54,941 nucleotides of DNA from Candidatus Poribacteria bacterium (GTDB lineage Bacteria > Poribacteria > WGA-4E > WGA-3G): NCBI GenBank assembly GCA_022825825.1, contig JAJDWA010000017.1, forward strand, positions 1-54,941, given 5' to 3'. The position numbers and the translations under genes are program-made. The notes beneath the pieces are model-generated. The model saw only the letters and a list, made by a program, of their open reading frames with translations, was not told the origin of the DNA and did not search any database. Every line of letters begins with the position of its first letter. Within the stretch, counting starts at the first letter, position 1. Shown here piece after piece: positions 1 to 8,842 of this stretch.

Positions 1-1
1 T

Positions 2-934
2 ACGTGGTTAAGTGCAGAAGGCTTCCACATAACACTGCAGGATAAAGATGGCAACTTGGTTGATGAGGTAGGAAACTACGACGGAAGTAAGAAGCTTTGG
101 GATTTACCTTACGACTTTAACAGAGGGAGAACCAGAGACGGTAATCGGACTTCACTCATTCGGCTTTATGACAATGGTGCTGCGCTTGACGGTACTCTGG
201 AAAGTAGTTGGGTATCCGCAGCAGATGCGAATCTCACTGCCGACCAACTCACTTATTATGGCGATGAGAACGATATCAGTTCACCCGGTATCATTGACTT
301 CACCTCTACTAAACCGGAATATCTTGTGGAAGATGTCAACGAGGATGGAGATGTTAATATCCTGGATTTAGTGTCAGTCGCAAACAAATTTGGACAGACA
401 GGAAAAAACAGAGCGGATGTTAACGGAGATGGATTTATCAATATTCTTGACCTTGTTCGTGTGGCAGGCGCATTTGGAAAAACTGCTTCTGCACCATCAC
501 TGCATTCCAAAGATTTGTCAATGATCACTGCAGCAGATGTCGAACAGTGGCTTTCCGCTGCACAGCAATTAGACCTCACGGATACGACATCGCGCCGTGG
601 TATCCTGTTCTTACAACAACTCCTCACAGCGGTGACTCCCAAAAAGACTGTTTTACTTGCCAACTATCCAAACCCATTCAATCCAGAAACATGGATACCG
701 TATCACTTAGCAAAAGATGCTAAGGTAACCCTGCATATCTATGCGATGAACGGCACATTAGTGCGGACGTTGCCACTTGGGCATCAAGCTGCAGGTGTGT
801 ATCAAAATCGTTCCCGTGCTGCATATTGGGATGGTAAAAATGCTGTGGGTGAATCTGTTGCAAGTGGTGTGTATTTCTATACACTCACCGCAGGTGATTT
901 CACTGCTACACGCAAGATGTTGATACGGAAGTAA
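2..934 (+). CDS. Secreted dockerin protein with C-terminal FlgD-like tag (5' truncated)
   Basis: The reading frame is open from base 2, so the N-terminus lies outside the window. About 310 residues remain. The first ~100 resemble a lamin-tail-type beta domain (SSWVSAADANLTADQ, then a SSPG turn). Two dockerin-type calcium loops follow (DVNEDGDVNILDL and DVNGDGFINILDL), each with a trailing helix. After a linker comes a ~90-residue C-terminal module opening with NYPNPFNPETWIPY and ending SGVYFYTLTAGDF...KMLIRK. That module belongs to the FlgD-Ig/type-A-sorting-like family seen at the C-termini of exported proteins. The protein is probably exported and surface-attached; the missing N-terminus may hold its catalytic or binding part. 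A tag-linked hairpin follows the stop. Confidence 0.85.
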   Translation, partial: TWLSAEGFHITLQDKDGNLVDEVGNYDGSKKLWDLPYDFNRGRTRDGNRTSLIRLYDNGAALDGTLESSWVSAADANLTADQLTYYGDENDISSPGIIDFTSTKPEYLVEDVNEDGDVNILDLVSVANKFGQTGKNRADVNGDGFINILDLVRVAGAFGKTASAPSLHSKDLSMITAADVEQWLSAAQQLDLTDTTSRRGILFLQQLLTAVTPKKTVLLANYPNPFNPETWIPYHLAKDAKVTLHIYAMNGTLVRTLPLGHQAAGVYQNRSRAAYWDGKNAVGESVASGVYFYTLTAGDFTATRKMLIRK

Positions 935-952
935 CACTTCTCTGCTAAACAC

Positions 953-978
953 GGAAGGGTGTTATCTTACACCCTTCC
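953..978 (+). terminator. GGAAGGGTG hairpin after the tag gene, copy 1
   Basis: A perfect 10-bp inverted repeat, GGAAGGGTGT / ACACCCTTCC with a 6-nt loop, starts 19 nt after the stop. No U-tract follows, so it is either an imperfect terminator or a 3'-end stabiliser. Related hairpins follow the other + strand tag copies at 1735 and 5627. Confidence 0.6.
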
Positions 979-1031
979 AGCCAATAATCTGGTTGTACAT
1001 CGCAATCGAAAATCAATAATAAGGAGTTTTT

Positions 1032-1562
1032 ATGATAAAAATATTTAAAACCATGACTCGCTGTTTGTTGGTGTTCGTTAGCCTTTGGATTTCTTTGCTA
1101 ATGATTGGCATCACTGGCTGTGGTGAAGATGACGATAATGAATGGGTCGGAACATGGACACTTGAATCCATTGGTGGTGAGAGTGTTGAACAAGTACTTG
1201 CAGAAGAGTCTGAATTCAACGAAACAGACTTAGATTTCTCCATGACTGCTACCTACGAAATAACATTTGATAATGATGGCGTGATGGAAGTAGAACACAC
1301 TATGAAGTTTGAAGCAAAAGGTGAGGGCTTAGTTTTTTCAGGGGAAGGTTTAATGAGAATGACGGGGACTTACTCCATATCTGGCCCCAACTATACAATC
1401 ACACCTATGGAAATAGAAGTAACTGGGGCTTTTAAAGATTTGGGATTAGAGGAAGAATCAGTTGGTCCCTCAGACGAAGACACCGGCACATGGTCGAGAA
1501 AAGGGAATACTCTCACACTCAACAGTGATGATGGAAGTGTTATTGTCTTGAAAAAAAGGTAG
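1032..1562 (+). CDS. Small lipoprotein, lipocalin-like fold possible
   Basis: This 176-residue protein starts at an ATG behind AAGGAG. The N-terminus has basic residues, a hydrophobic stretch and a lipobox ending ITGC at about residue 33, followed by Asp/Glu, so it should be a lipid-anchored exported protein. The body opens with WVGTWTLESIGG and continues in alternating beta-type segments (ATYEITFDNDG, GTYSISGPNYTI, GTWSRKGNTLTL). That pattern is typical of lipocalin-like or copper-resistance-type small beta barrels. No catalytic motif is visible, and the function is unknown. It lies alone between two copies of the C-terminal tag and their hairpins. Confidence 0.8.
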   Translation: MIKIFKTMTRCLLVFVSLWISLLMIGITGCGEDDDNEWVGTWTLESIGGESVEQVLAEESEFNETDLDFSMTATYEITFDNDGVMEVEHTMKFEAKGEGLVFSGEGLMRMTGTYSISGPNYTITPMEIEVTGAFKDLGLEEESVGPSDEDTGTWSRKGNTLTLNSDDGSVIVLKKR

Positions 1563-1592
1563 AGTCAGAATCCTGTTTTTTAGTAAAGCGAC

Positions 1593-1718
1593 TGCAGCCG
1601 TGCTGCATATTGGGATGGCAAAAACGAGTTCGGTGAATCCGTGGCAAGTGGCGTGTATTTCTACACACTTACTGCAGGGGATTTCACTGCTACGCGTAAA
1701 ATGCTAATACGCAAGTAA
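1593..1718 (+). pseudogene. Orphan 3' fragment of the C-terminal tag
   Basis: Translation in frame with the TAA at 1716 gives the last ~40 residues of the FlgD-like tag (SRAAYWDGKN, then SGVYFYTLTAGDF, then KMLIRK). It has no start codon, no ribosome site and an in-frame stop at 1584. It is nearly identical to the ends of the flanking genes (934 and 5610). It is most simply the remnant of a deleted tag gene, or the product of recombination between tag copies. The matching hairpin follows at 1735. Confidence 0.8.
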
Positions 1719-1734
1719 ACCGATCACTATAAGC

Positions 1735-1759
1735 GGAAGGGTGGAGATCACACCCTTCC
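1735..1759 (+). terminator. GGAAGGGTG hairpin, copy 2
   Basis: GGAAGGGTG and CACCCTTCC form a 9-bp stem with a 7-nt loop, 16 nt after the stop of the orphan tag fragment. The preceding bases ATCACTATAAGC are shared with copy 3 at 5627, so stop codon, spacer and hairpin were copied as one unit. Confidence 0.55.
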
Positions 1760-2043
1760 ATCCAACAATTTTCAAAAGGAGTATTATGAAAATACACATT
1801 CTACATCAAAAATGTCTTATATCTATTTTACAGGAAAAATGGCATAAGGTGTGGATTGGATAAGAAAAGTAAGGAAAAAGTGTGGCGGTGTTCGGTGCTG
1901 TGCTGGACGCTTTCGCTATGTGCTACAGGCTCCGCTGCGCTTGTTTTGCCCTTGCAATCTGCTGTGCCATCGCTACGCTCCACCTGTCCATTAAGCGTCT
2001 TGTGTGGTATAATACTCACAAAACAATTTTAGAGGATTTGCCT
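1760..2043. other. Gap with a GC-richer block upstream of the LRR-metzincin gene
   Basis: No convincing gene is seen. Bases 1880-1990 are visibly richer in GC than the flanks and open on both strands. The + strand reading could extend the next gene upstream to a GTG at 1882. That extension would precede the obvious signal peptide and lacks a good ribosome site, so I leave it out. The block may be an imported or repeated sequence. Confidence 0.4.
2005..2013 (+). promoter_or_regulatory. Extended -10 promoter (TGGTATAAT)
   Basis: A consensus TATAAT preceded by TGG gives an extended -10 element 31 nt before the ATG at 2044. The -35 position is weak (TGTCCA at a 17-nt spacing), as expected for extended -10 promoters. 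The same TGGTATAAT stands before the prenyltransferase gene at 18687. Confidence 0.5.
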
Positions 2044-5000
2044 ATGAAACTATCAAGTTATATCCGATATATCGTATCTATTTTCGTAAACCTGTTTTTT
2101 ATTTTCAGTCTATATACCCTGGTATCCGCAGCAATAACGCCGGTGAGTGATCGCACGCCACAGGTGCGCGATGAAATTATTCGCGTATTACGCGGAAAAG
2201 GTGTTAATTCCGCTGCGGAAGTTACCGAAGCCCACCTCGCGTCCATCTGGCGTTTAGACTTAGCCTACACAGGTATTACATCACTAAAGTCAGGTGATTT
2301 CAGTGGTCTTACCACCCTAAAATCGCTCACTCTGGCGCACAATTCCATCAGCGACATATCGGTGCTTGAAAACTTGACTTCACTGACGTCACTCTCTCTG
2401 GCGAACAATGCCATCAGTGATATATCAGCACTTGAAAACTTGACCGCACTGACATTTCTTGAGCTTGCGAACAATTCTGTCAGTGATATATCAGCACTTG
2501 AAAACTTGACCGCTCTGACATGGATCAATCTGGGTAGCAATTCCATCAGGGATACATCTGCGCTTGAAAATTTGACCGCACTGGAAACGCTGATTCTGAG
2601 TGGCAATCCTATTTCGGTTTACGGGCCACTCCGTAGACTCAAAGCCAAAAACCCAAATATCTACATAAGTATAGAAATCTTGCAGGATTTGGACGTTGGC
2701 GAACCGCGCACCGTGCGGATGATCTACTTTCTACCCAATGACCTACCATATAGCGCTGGCGCGATTCAGAAGATGAAAGATGAGATTCTTGCCGTTCAAG
2801 CCTTCTATGCGGAGCAGATGCAAGCCCATGGATACGGCAATAAAACTTTCCAATTTGAAACCGATAACAGAGGCAATCCGAAGGTGCATCGCGTGGATGG
2901 ACAACACCCCTTTAGTCACTATGACAACACACTTGGCAATGCTGTGTTTGACGAGCTGAGACAAATCTTTGATTTTGATGCGAACATTTACTTCATCGTG
3001 CTTGGTGCGGATGCGCTTCGTCAGGGGAATGGACTGCCTGCGGGAGGTGTCGCACATGATCGGGGAAAAAATGGTGGATATATGTTGGTTCCTAATAGAT
3101 TTGGTCATTTTACGGTGGCACATGAACTGGGACACACCTTTGGGCTGGGGCACGATTTCAGGGACAATTCGTATATCATGTCGTATGGTCATCGTCAAGA
3201 CGTTTCTCTATCTGCTTGTGCTGCCGAATTTCTGTCCGTGTCTCCCTACTTCAATGCCAGTATTTCAATAGCAGAGGCATCACCACCAACCATTGAACTG
3301 ATTTCTTCATCGACATATCCGATAGGTTCAAAAAGTATACCTATTCGGCTCAAGGTCAAAGATTCAGAAGGAATTCATCAAGTTCAACTACATGCTTGGG
3401 GCAGTCTTTTGGAGTGCCGCGGATTGGCGGGGGAACAAGAGGCTATCGTTGAATTTGAATATAGTGGTCCTACTGGTCTTTTAGATTTCGATGCGGGTGG
3501 TGTGGATTTTGTGAGTCTTTCTGATGATCCATCACATACTATTTTTGTAGAAGCGACAGATGTAGATGGAAATGTGCACATCGCAATATTTAGATTGGGG
3601 GAAAAGTCACCACACCATATCACTACGCTTAGGGCGCATACGGGGCCTGTTGATACATTAGCGTTTTCACCCAATGGACAGACCCTCGCCTCTGCATCTC
3701 ATGATAGAATGATAAAACTGTGGGATATTGCGGCAGAAACAAATATCGTTATCTTCAGGGATGTAGGGACAATCGATACTGTCAGGTTTTCGCCCGATGG
3801 CAAAATCCTTGCATCCGCCGGTCAAACTTTCAAGTTATGGGATTTGACGAAAGAACAAGAGATAGCTACGTTTCAACCTGAAGCTGGCACTATTGCTCTA
3901 TCATTTTCACCTGACGGCAAGAGAATCGCTTCCGGTCATCAGGATGGGGCAGTGAATCTATGGGATTTGACGACAAGACGAAAAATCGCGACGACAGTGC
4001 GGCCACAAGAATGGATCCTATCTGTGGCATTTTCACCCGATGGTAAGACACTCGCGTTTGGTGAATGGAGTGGCGCAGTTAGGTTCTGGGACCCTGCTAC
4101 AAATAATATTAAAACGCTAAGGGACCCTGTGCCTGGCAATAGCCCTGTATATTCTGTAGCATTTTCGCCTGATGGCAAGACGCTCGCATCCAGCGATTAT
4201 TGGGGGGAAGCCATGTTATGGGACACTGCGACAAGAAAAAATACGGCTACTTTCATGGGCGGGTCTAATTCTGTAGCATTTTCACCAGATGGAAAAATAC
4301 TCGCAACAGGCGGTAGCGGACGCGTCAAGTTATGGGACATCGCAACAGTCACCAATTTTGCTGTTTTCCCGCATATCGACTCGGTCATAGATATAGCGTT
4401 TTCACCAGATGGGACACTTCTTGCTTCAGGAACATATCAAGGCACAGTGCACTTATGGCGGATTCCACCTTCAAGCGCAGATTTTTCGGTACGTGTTGAT
4501 GCTTCAGACCGGCCACCGATGTATTGGGTAGATGACAAAGAAGGGACGCTCCACCGGCTTGTTGATGCGGAAGTGGAAAACCTGATACCAGATATCCAAA
4601 ATGCTACCAGTCTTGTCCTAAATGCAGCAGAAGGAAAAATCTATTGGACAGAAAAAACGGGTAAGCGCAGCGGGAGAATAACGCGCGCAAACCTTGATGG
4701 CACAAATGTCGAACTTATCAAGGAGTTTATAGGAGCTGTGCCGCTTACCCTTACCCTTAATGCCGCAGCTGGGAAACTCTATCTCATCAACCAATGGGGT
4801 CAAATTGAACGCATGAACCTTGATGGCTCAAAGTTCGAAAGCCAACTCATCAGAGGATTAGAGAATCCAAAACATCTGGCCTTGGATGTGATGGGGGGAC
4901 GGATTTATTGGACGGAACAACCAAACGACAACACTGGAAAAGTCCGAAGCGCAAACCTTGATGGATCAGATATACGATTAGTGAAAAACTTGAAAAGTGC

Positions 5001-5610
5001 ACCGCGCGGTCTCGCATTTGATCGTGTATATAAGAAACTTTATCTTGCAAACAGTCGAGGTAAAATTCAACGCATGAACCCGAATGGGACAAACTTAAAA
5101 GCCATTATTCTCAGATTAAAGGAGTTGTCGGGTGTCAGTGTAGATGTTCACGCTGCTAAACTCTACTGGACAGAAGAAGGGAATATCCGGCGCGCAGCCC
5201 TCAACGGTAAAAATATTGAAGATGTTGTTGAAGGCTTAGGCGCGCCCACCGGTATTGTGTTAGGGACTGTGCCAGATGAAGTTCCAGCTGCGCCGGGCTC
5301 TGCTGAAAAATTAACCGACGCGACCCAGCTGCTTGCCAACTACCCGAACCCGTTCAATCCAGAAACGTGGATACCGTATCGCTTAGCAAAGGATGCGGAT
5401 GTTACCCTGCATATCTATGCAATGAACGGCACACTGGTGCGGACGTTGGAGCTTGGACATCAAGCTGCAGGTATCTATCAAAATCGTTCGCGTGCTGCAT
5501 ATTGGGATGGCAAAAACGCACTTGGTGAAACTGTTGCAAGTGGCGTCTATTTCTATACACTCACCGCAGGCGATTTCACCGCTACGCGGAAAATGTTGAT
5601 TTTGAAGTAA
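2044..5610 (+). CDS. Exported LRR / metzincin / WD40 / YWTD multidomain protein with FlgD-like tag
   Basis: The ATG at 2044 begins a clear signal peptide and follows a GAGG-type ribosome site; an in-frame GTG at 1882 is rejected. The product has 1188 residues. In order: about five SDS22/internalin-type leucine-rich repeats (residues ~75-200); a metzincin zinc site HELGHTFGLGH with ligands His360, His364 and His370 and a Met-turn at Met379 (SYIMSYG); an Ig-like stretch; seven WD40 repeats (~525-810); a YWTD/LDL-receptor-type propeller of about five to six repeats (~825-1075); and the NYPNPFNP tag (~1097-1188). It is probably a secreted, surface-attached metalloprotease with three binding modules. 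The substrate cannot be read from the sequence. Confidence 0.85.
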   Translation: MKLSSYIRYIVSIFVNLFFIFSLYTLVSAAITPVSDRTPQVRDEIIRVLRGKGVNSAAEVTEAHLASIWRLDLAYTGITSLKSGDFSGLTTLKSLTLAHNSISDISVLENLTSLTSLSLANNAISDISALENLTALTFLELANNSVSDISALENLTALTWINLGSNSIRDTSALENLTALETLILSGNPISVYGPLRRLKAKNPNIYISIEILQDLDVGEPRTVRMIYFLPNDLPYSAGAIQKMKDEILAVQAFYAEQMQAHGYGNKTFQFETDNRGNPKVHRVDGQHPFSHYDNTLGNAVFDELRQIFDFDANIYFIVLGADALRQGNGLPAGGVAHDRGKNGGYMLVPNRFGHFTVAHELGHTFGLGHDFRDNSYIMSYGHRQDVSLSACAAEFLSVSPYFNASISIAEASPPTIELISSSTYPIGSKSIPIRLKVKDSEGIHQVQLHAWGSLLECRGLAGEQEAIVEFEYSGPTGLLDFDAGGVDFVSLSDDPSHTIFVEATDVDGNVHIAIFRLGEKSPHHITTLRAHTGPVDTLAFSPNGQTLASASHDRMIKLWDIAAETNIVIFRDVGTIDTVRFSPDGKILASAGQTFKLWDLTKEQEIATFQPEAGTIALSFSPDGKRIASGHQDGAVNLWDLTTRRKIATTVRPQEWILSVAFSPDGKTLAFGEWSGAVRFWDPATNNIKTLRDPVPGNSPVYSVAFSPDGKTLASSDYWGEAMLWDTATRKNTATFMGGSNSVAFSPDGKILATGGSGRVKLWDIATVTNFAVFPHIDSVIDIAFSPDGTLLASGTYQGTVHLWRIPPSSADFSVRVDASDRPPMYWVDDKEGTLHRLVDAEVENLIPDIQNATSLVLNAAEGKIYWTEKTGKRSGRITRANLDGTNVELIKEFIGAVPLTLTLNAAAGKLYLINQWGQIERMNLDGSKFESQLIRGLENPKHLALDVMGGRIYWTEQPNDNTGKVRSANLDGSDIRLVKNLKSAPRGLAFDRVYKKLYLANSRGKIQRMNPNGTNLKAIILRLKELSGVSVDVHAAKLYWTEEGNIRRAALNGKNIEDVVEGLGAPTGIVLGTVPDEVPAAPGSAEKLTDATQLLANYPNPFNPETWIPYRLAKDADVTLHIYAMNGTLVRTLELGHQAAGIYQNRSRAAYWDGKNALGETVASGVYFYTLTAGDFTATRKMLILK

Positions 5611-5626
5611 CCCTATCACTATAAGC

Positions 5627-5652
5627 GGAAGGGTGAAAGATCACATCCTTCC
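5627..5652 (+). terminator. GGAAGGGTG hairpin, copy 3
   Basis: GGAAGGGTG pairs with CATCCTTCC, including one G-U pair, 17 nt after the stop. The upstream spacer ATCACTATAAGC is the same as in copy 2. Confidence 0.55.
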
Positions 5653-6119
5653 AATCAATAAGACGTCATCGGTAATCAAGTATTTGCACTTTGGTGGCTT
5701 AGATACTATACCATGTCCAAAGTGAACGATAGAGGGAATTAAAAAACGCAAAATCACGTCCCAATCCTTACCCTACTTAACCACAATGATCTGAGGGGTT
5801 GTCCAGTAACAAAATATCTACACATTTTTGCATTTTTCCCTTGACTTAAGTTTTTTAATAGGATATAATGTAATAGTTTATATCGTCAAAGTGCGGTTAG
5901 GAAGGTTTCCGCTCCGAATCTTGCATCATTACCAAGGTAAAACCCTCCGATGTAATATGCAACAACGTTAGTATAAAGAAATTCAACTTGTCCGTAGTAT
6001 TTTTAATTAAAAACAGGAAACATATTGAAACTTATCTCATAAGTGGTAATAGATAAAAGTTTCCAACATACTATTCCGAATTGTGAGATAACTGCTAACC
6101 CAATATTAGGAGGGCAATT
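5653..6119. other. 467-bp intergenic region with promoter and long leader
   Basis: No gene is seen. It contains an inverted repeat CACTTTGG / CCAAAGTG near 5688-5735, the sigma70-type promoter at 5841, and a decayed palindromic repeat starting GTGCGGTTAGGAA at 5891. A ~240-nt untranslated leader then runs to the AGGAGGG ribosome site before 6120. Confidence 0.5.
5841..5869 (+). promoter_or_regulatory. Sigma70-type promoter TTGACT-17-TATAAT
   Basis: The -35 TTGACT (5841-5846) and a perfect -10 TATAAT (5864-5869) are 17 nt apart. The start would be near 5876, giving a leader of about 240 nt before the DUF1501 gene. This is the best promoter visible for the 6.1-11.8 kb group. Confidence 0.75.
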
Positions 6120-7433
6120 ATGCCTCAAAAAGACTGCACAAACACAGACTGCGAAGGTTTTTATCGCAGAGACCTAATTAAAGCTGGTGTCTTAGGGTTT
6201 TTTGGCTTTGGTCTGACTGACTTTTTTCGACTGAAAGCTGTAGCAGAACCTACTGTCAAACCAGCTTCCGCCAAGTCGGTTATTCTTGTATGGTTAGGCG
6301 GTGGTCCGAGCCATCTTGATATGTGGGACCTCAAGCCTAATGCGCCTGAGGAGATCCGTGGTCTGTTCAAACCTATTTCCACAAACGTTAACGGTATTCA
6401 AATCAGTGAACACATGCCGAGGCTTGCACAACAAGCAGATAAGCTGTGTATCATCCGTTCAATGACTTCCCCGGAAGCTGCACATGAGCGTGGCACACAC
6501 TATATGATAACGGGTTATCAACCGTTACCTGGCTTTGCGGTTCCTGGGCACGGTGCTGTTGTTTCCAAACTCAAAGAACAGCGTAGTGCTTTACCGCCTT
6601 ACATCGCAATTCCGTCACCTGTTGCTTATGCTGGTGGAGGTTTCTTAGGTGCATCGCTGGCGCCATTCTCTCCAGATGGCAACCCAGCAAGTAATAATTT
6701 CAAAGTACGCGATTTAGAACCTCCGAAAGGTATCACTTATGAACGCGTTGAAGACCGCAAAAACCTGCGGCAAGCCGTTGATAACGCTTTTAAGAAATAC
6801 GAAGCAGGGAATCCAAGGGTTGAAGCCATGGATAATTTCTATAACGCAGCTTACAACCTCATGAGTTCCGAAGATGCTCGTGCCGCATTTGATCTCAAAA
6901 ATGAACCGAAACAGATGCGCGATGCGTATCGGCGTGACACTTTTGGACAAAGTTGCTTGCTTGCGCGAAGGCTTGTTGAAGCTGGGGTTAACTTTGTTAC
7001 TGTCAGCAATGGCGGTTGGGATAACCACAACAACATCTTCTCATCCCTGCCGGGGAAACTCAATGCCTTTGATCAGACAATGGCGACTCTGATTAACGAC
7101 CTCTCCCAACGTGGGCTCCTTGAAAGCACATTGGTGCTCGCCATGGGTGAATTCGGTAGAACCCCTGTTATCAATAGAAACGGTGGACGTGACCATCATC
7201 CCCGCGTTTTCTCGATTATGTTAGCGGGCGGCGGCGTTCAAGGCGGACAGGTTGTCGGCGCATCCGATCCCTTCGGAATGGAACCCGCTGAAACACCTGT
7301 CAAACCTGAAGATTTATCAGCCACTATCTACCAGAGTCTCGGTATTGATTATAATCAGAGCATTGAATCGCCTGATGGTGTCCGCATCGTGCTTTCACGT
7401 GGTGGACGGCCGGTCCGCGGCGTTTTGGCTTAG
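6120..7433 (+). CDS. DUF1501 family exported protein
   Basis: This 437-residue protein follows a strong AGGAGGG site. The N-terminus FYRRDLIKAGVLGFFGFG is a twin-arginine-like signal. The body carries DUF1501 hallmarks, a family related to the alkaline phosphatase/sulfatase fold: VWLGGGPSHLDMWDLKP, HERGTHYM, GWDNHNNIF, and the C-terminal MGEFGRTPVINRNGGRDHHP. The biochemical role of the family is unproven. In Planctomycetes and Poribacteria its members usually sit beside cytochrome-c-domain (PSCyt) proteins, and here the next genes are a propeller protein and a protein with two haem c sites. The three may form one periplasmic unit. Confidence 0.9.
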   Translation: MPQKDCTNTDCEGFYRRDLIKAGVLGFFGFGLTDFFRLKAVAEPTVKPASAKSVILVWLGGGPSHLDMWDLKPNAPEEIRGLFKPISTNVNGIQISEHMPRLAQQADKLCIIRSMTSPEAAHERGTHYMITGYQPLPGFAVPGHGAVVSKLKEQRSALPPYIAIPSPVAYAGGGFLGASLAPFSPDGNPASNNFKVRDLEPPKGITYERVEDRKNLRQAVDNAFKKYEAGNPRVEAMDNFYNAAYNLMSSEDARAAFDLKNEPKQMRDAYRRDTFGQSCLLARRLVEAGVNFVTVSNGGWDNHNNIFSSLPGKLNAFDQTMATLINDLSQRGLLESTLVLAMGEFGRTPVINRNGGRDHHPRVFSIMLAGGGVQGGQVVGASDPFGMEPAETPVKPEDLSATIYQSLGIDYNQSIESPDGVRIVLSRGGRPVRGVLA

Positions 7434-7457
7434 GTAGAACAACATTTTAATCTTAAT

Positions 7458-7497
7458 GTAGCGCGAGGTCAATAGTTGATTGTTGACCTCACGTTAC
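7458..7497 (+). terminator. Hairpin after the DUF1501 gene
   Basis: GAGGTCAA and TTGACCTC form an 8-bp stem with a 10-nt loop, extended outward by CG/CG and GTA/TAC with single mismatches. There is no U-tract, so termination is uncertain. A smaller hairpin CTATCTG / CAGATAG lies at 7528-7546. Confidence 0.5.
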
Positions 7498-7665
7498 CTA
7501 CTGCTAACTGAGTTTAGTGCGCAATTCCTATCTGAATTACAGATAGCGTGGAAAACCTTGTAGTAGTAGAGCTAATGGACGTTTTTTGGCAGTCAAATCC
7601 CACTACAACCTTTCCGTTATCTACGCACTTATCAACTACATCCGTAAAAACTTTAGAATGAGACC

Positions 7666-8712
7666 ATGAAAAATTGCAATTACAACATTCTTCCACTGTT
7701 CACTGTTTTGTTACTTGTATTCTCCACACTGTTCGGGAATATAGTTCAAGCAGATGAATCCCCGCAAGCAAAAGAGCAAACTTTATCACCTATCTGGGCG
7801 CTTGAATTTAGTCCTGATGGAAAAACACTTGCTGTTGGAAAATATCAGTGGGTGGAACTCTGGGACCTTGAGACTCAGCAAATAATTCATGAATATGAAC
7901 CGCATGCTGGGCGGGTCCGTTGTCTCAAGTTTACACCAGATGGCAAAATGTTATACGCTGGCGGCGGTCAGGCAGCGCAAAGTGGTGAAATTCGCCTATG
8001 GGATGTTGCTTCAGAAGAGCTTGTCAAAACGTTCGAAATCCACGGTGATACCATTGAATCTATCGCCATCAGTCCTGACAATGCTAAATTACTCACCGCG
8101 AGCATGGACGAATTTAGTGCTGTCATTGACTTAGAGAAACTTGATGAAGACATACCTATAGACGAACAAGCAAAATGGTTAACACAACACGTTGGCAGAG
8201 TGCTATGTACGCTTTATCATCCAAACGGCAACTACTTTGTCACTGGTAGTGAAGATAAAACTTTAAAAGTATGGAATCCAGAAACTTATACGGTGCTTGT
8301 CAGTTTTGATGGAAACGATGACTCAGTCTATTCGCTCGCTTACGCAACACAAGAAAACCTTATTATTTCCGGTTCTGCTGATAACGTAGTCCGATCATGG
8401 AGAGTCACACAGAACAACGGTAATACTCGCGGTGTGCTTGTGCGACAATATGGCGGACATAATGGACCTGTTTATAGTGTTGACTGCGGTGTTTGGAACA
8501 ACCAAGAAGTTATTGTATCCGGTGGTGCCGACACTTCCGTGATTGTATGGAACATCGGCAGCGGCAACCGAATCCGAACCTTTAACGAGTCTGCAGATGT
8601 TGTCTATGTTGTCCGGATAAGCCGTGACGGTAATCGCGTCGCCGCTGGCTGCCGAGACGGAAAAGTTCGAATCTGGAATATCAGGAACAATAGATTAACA
8701 CATGAATTCTAA
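7666..8712 (+). CDS. Secreted seven-repeat WD40 propeller protein
   Basis: The 348-residue product begins with a signal peptide (a hydrophobic run up to about residue 29, cleavage near VQA-DES). The rest is seven WD40 repeats: WALEFSPDGKTL...ELWD, CLKFTPDGKML...RLWD, and so on to VVRISRDGNRV...RIWN. This makes one closed propeller with no added domain. It should act outside the cytoplasm as a binding or scaffold protein. It lies between the DUF1501 gene and the protein with two haem c sites, 232 nt and 130 nt away, so a shared complex is plausible but unproven. The ribosome site is weak. Confidence 0.85.
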   Translation: MKNCNYNILPLFTVLLLVFSTLFGNIVQADESPQAKEQTLSPIWALEFSPDGKTLAVGKYQWVELWDLETQQIIHEYEPHAGRVRCLKFTPDGKMLYAGGGQAAQSGEIRLWDVASEELVKTFEIHGDTIESIAISPDNAKLLTASMDEFSAVIDLEKLDEDIPIDEQAKWLTQHVGRVLCTLYHPNGNYFVTGSEDKTLKVWNPETYTVLVSFDGNDDSVYSLAYATQENLIISGSADNVVRSWRVTQNNGNTRGVLVRQYGGHNGPVYSVDCGVWNNQEVIVSGGADTSVIVWNIGSGNRIRTFNESADVVYVVRISRDGNRVAAGCRDGKVRIWNIRNNRLTHEF

Positions 8713-8842
8713 CATTTTTATTGTGCAGGACATTATCCCTGAATTCTGCCTATTATAGTTGTCAATTTCTCAGTCAGGAAAAGGTCATCTTAACTGACAA
8801 TCAATAACTGAATGCTGAAAGTTACTTTGGAGGTAACGTGTC

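Noticed and set aside
1882..2043. Upstream GTG extension of the LRR-metzincin gene
   Set aside because: It would place 54 residues before a clear signal peptide, has no good ribosome site, and an extended -10 promoter lies inside it.
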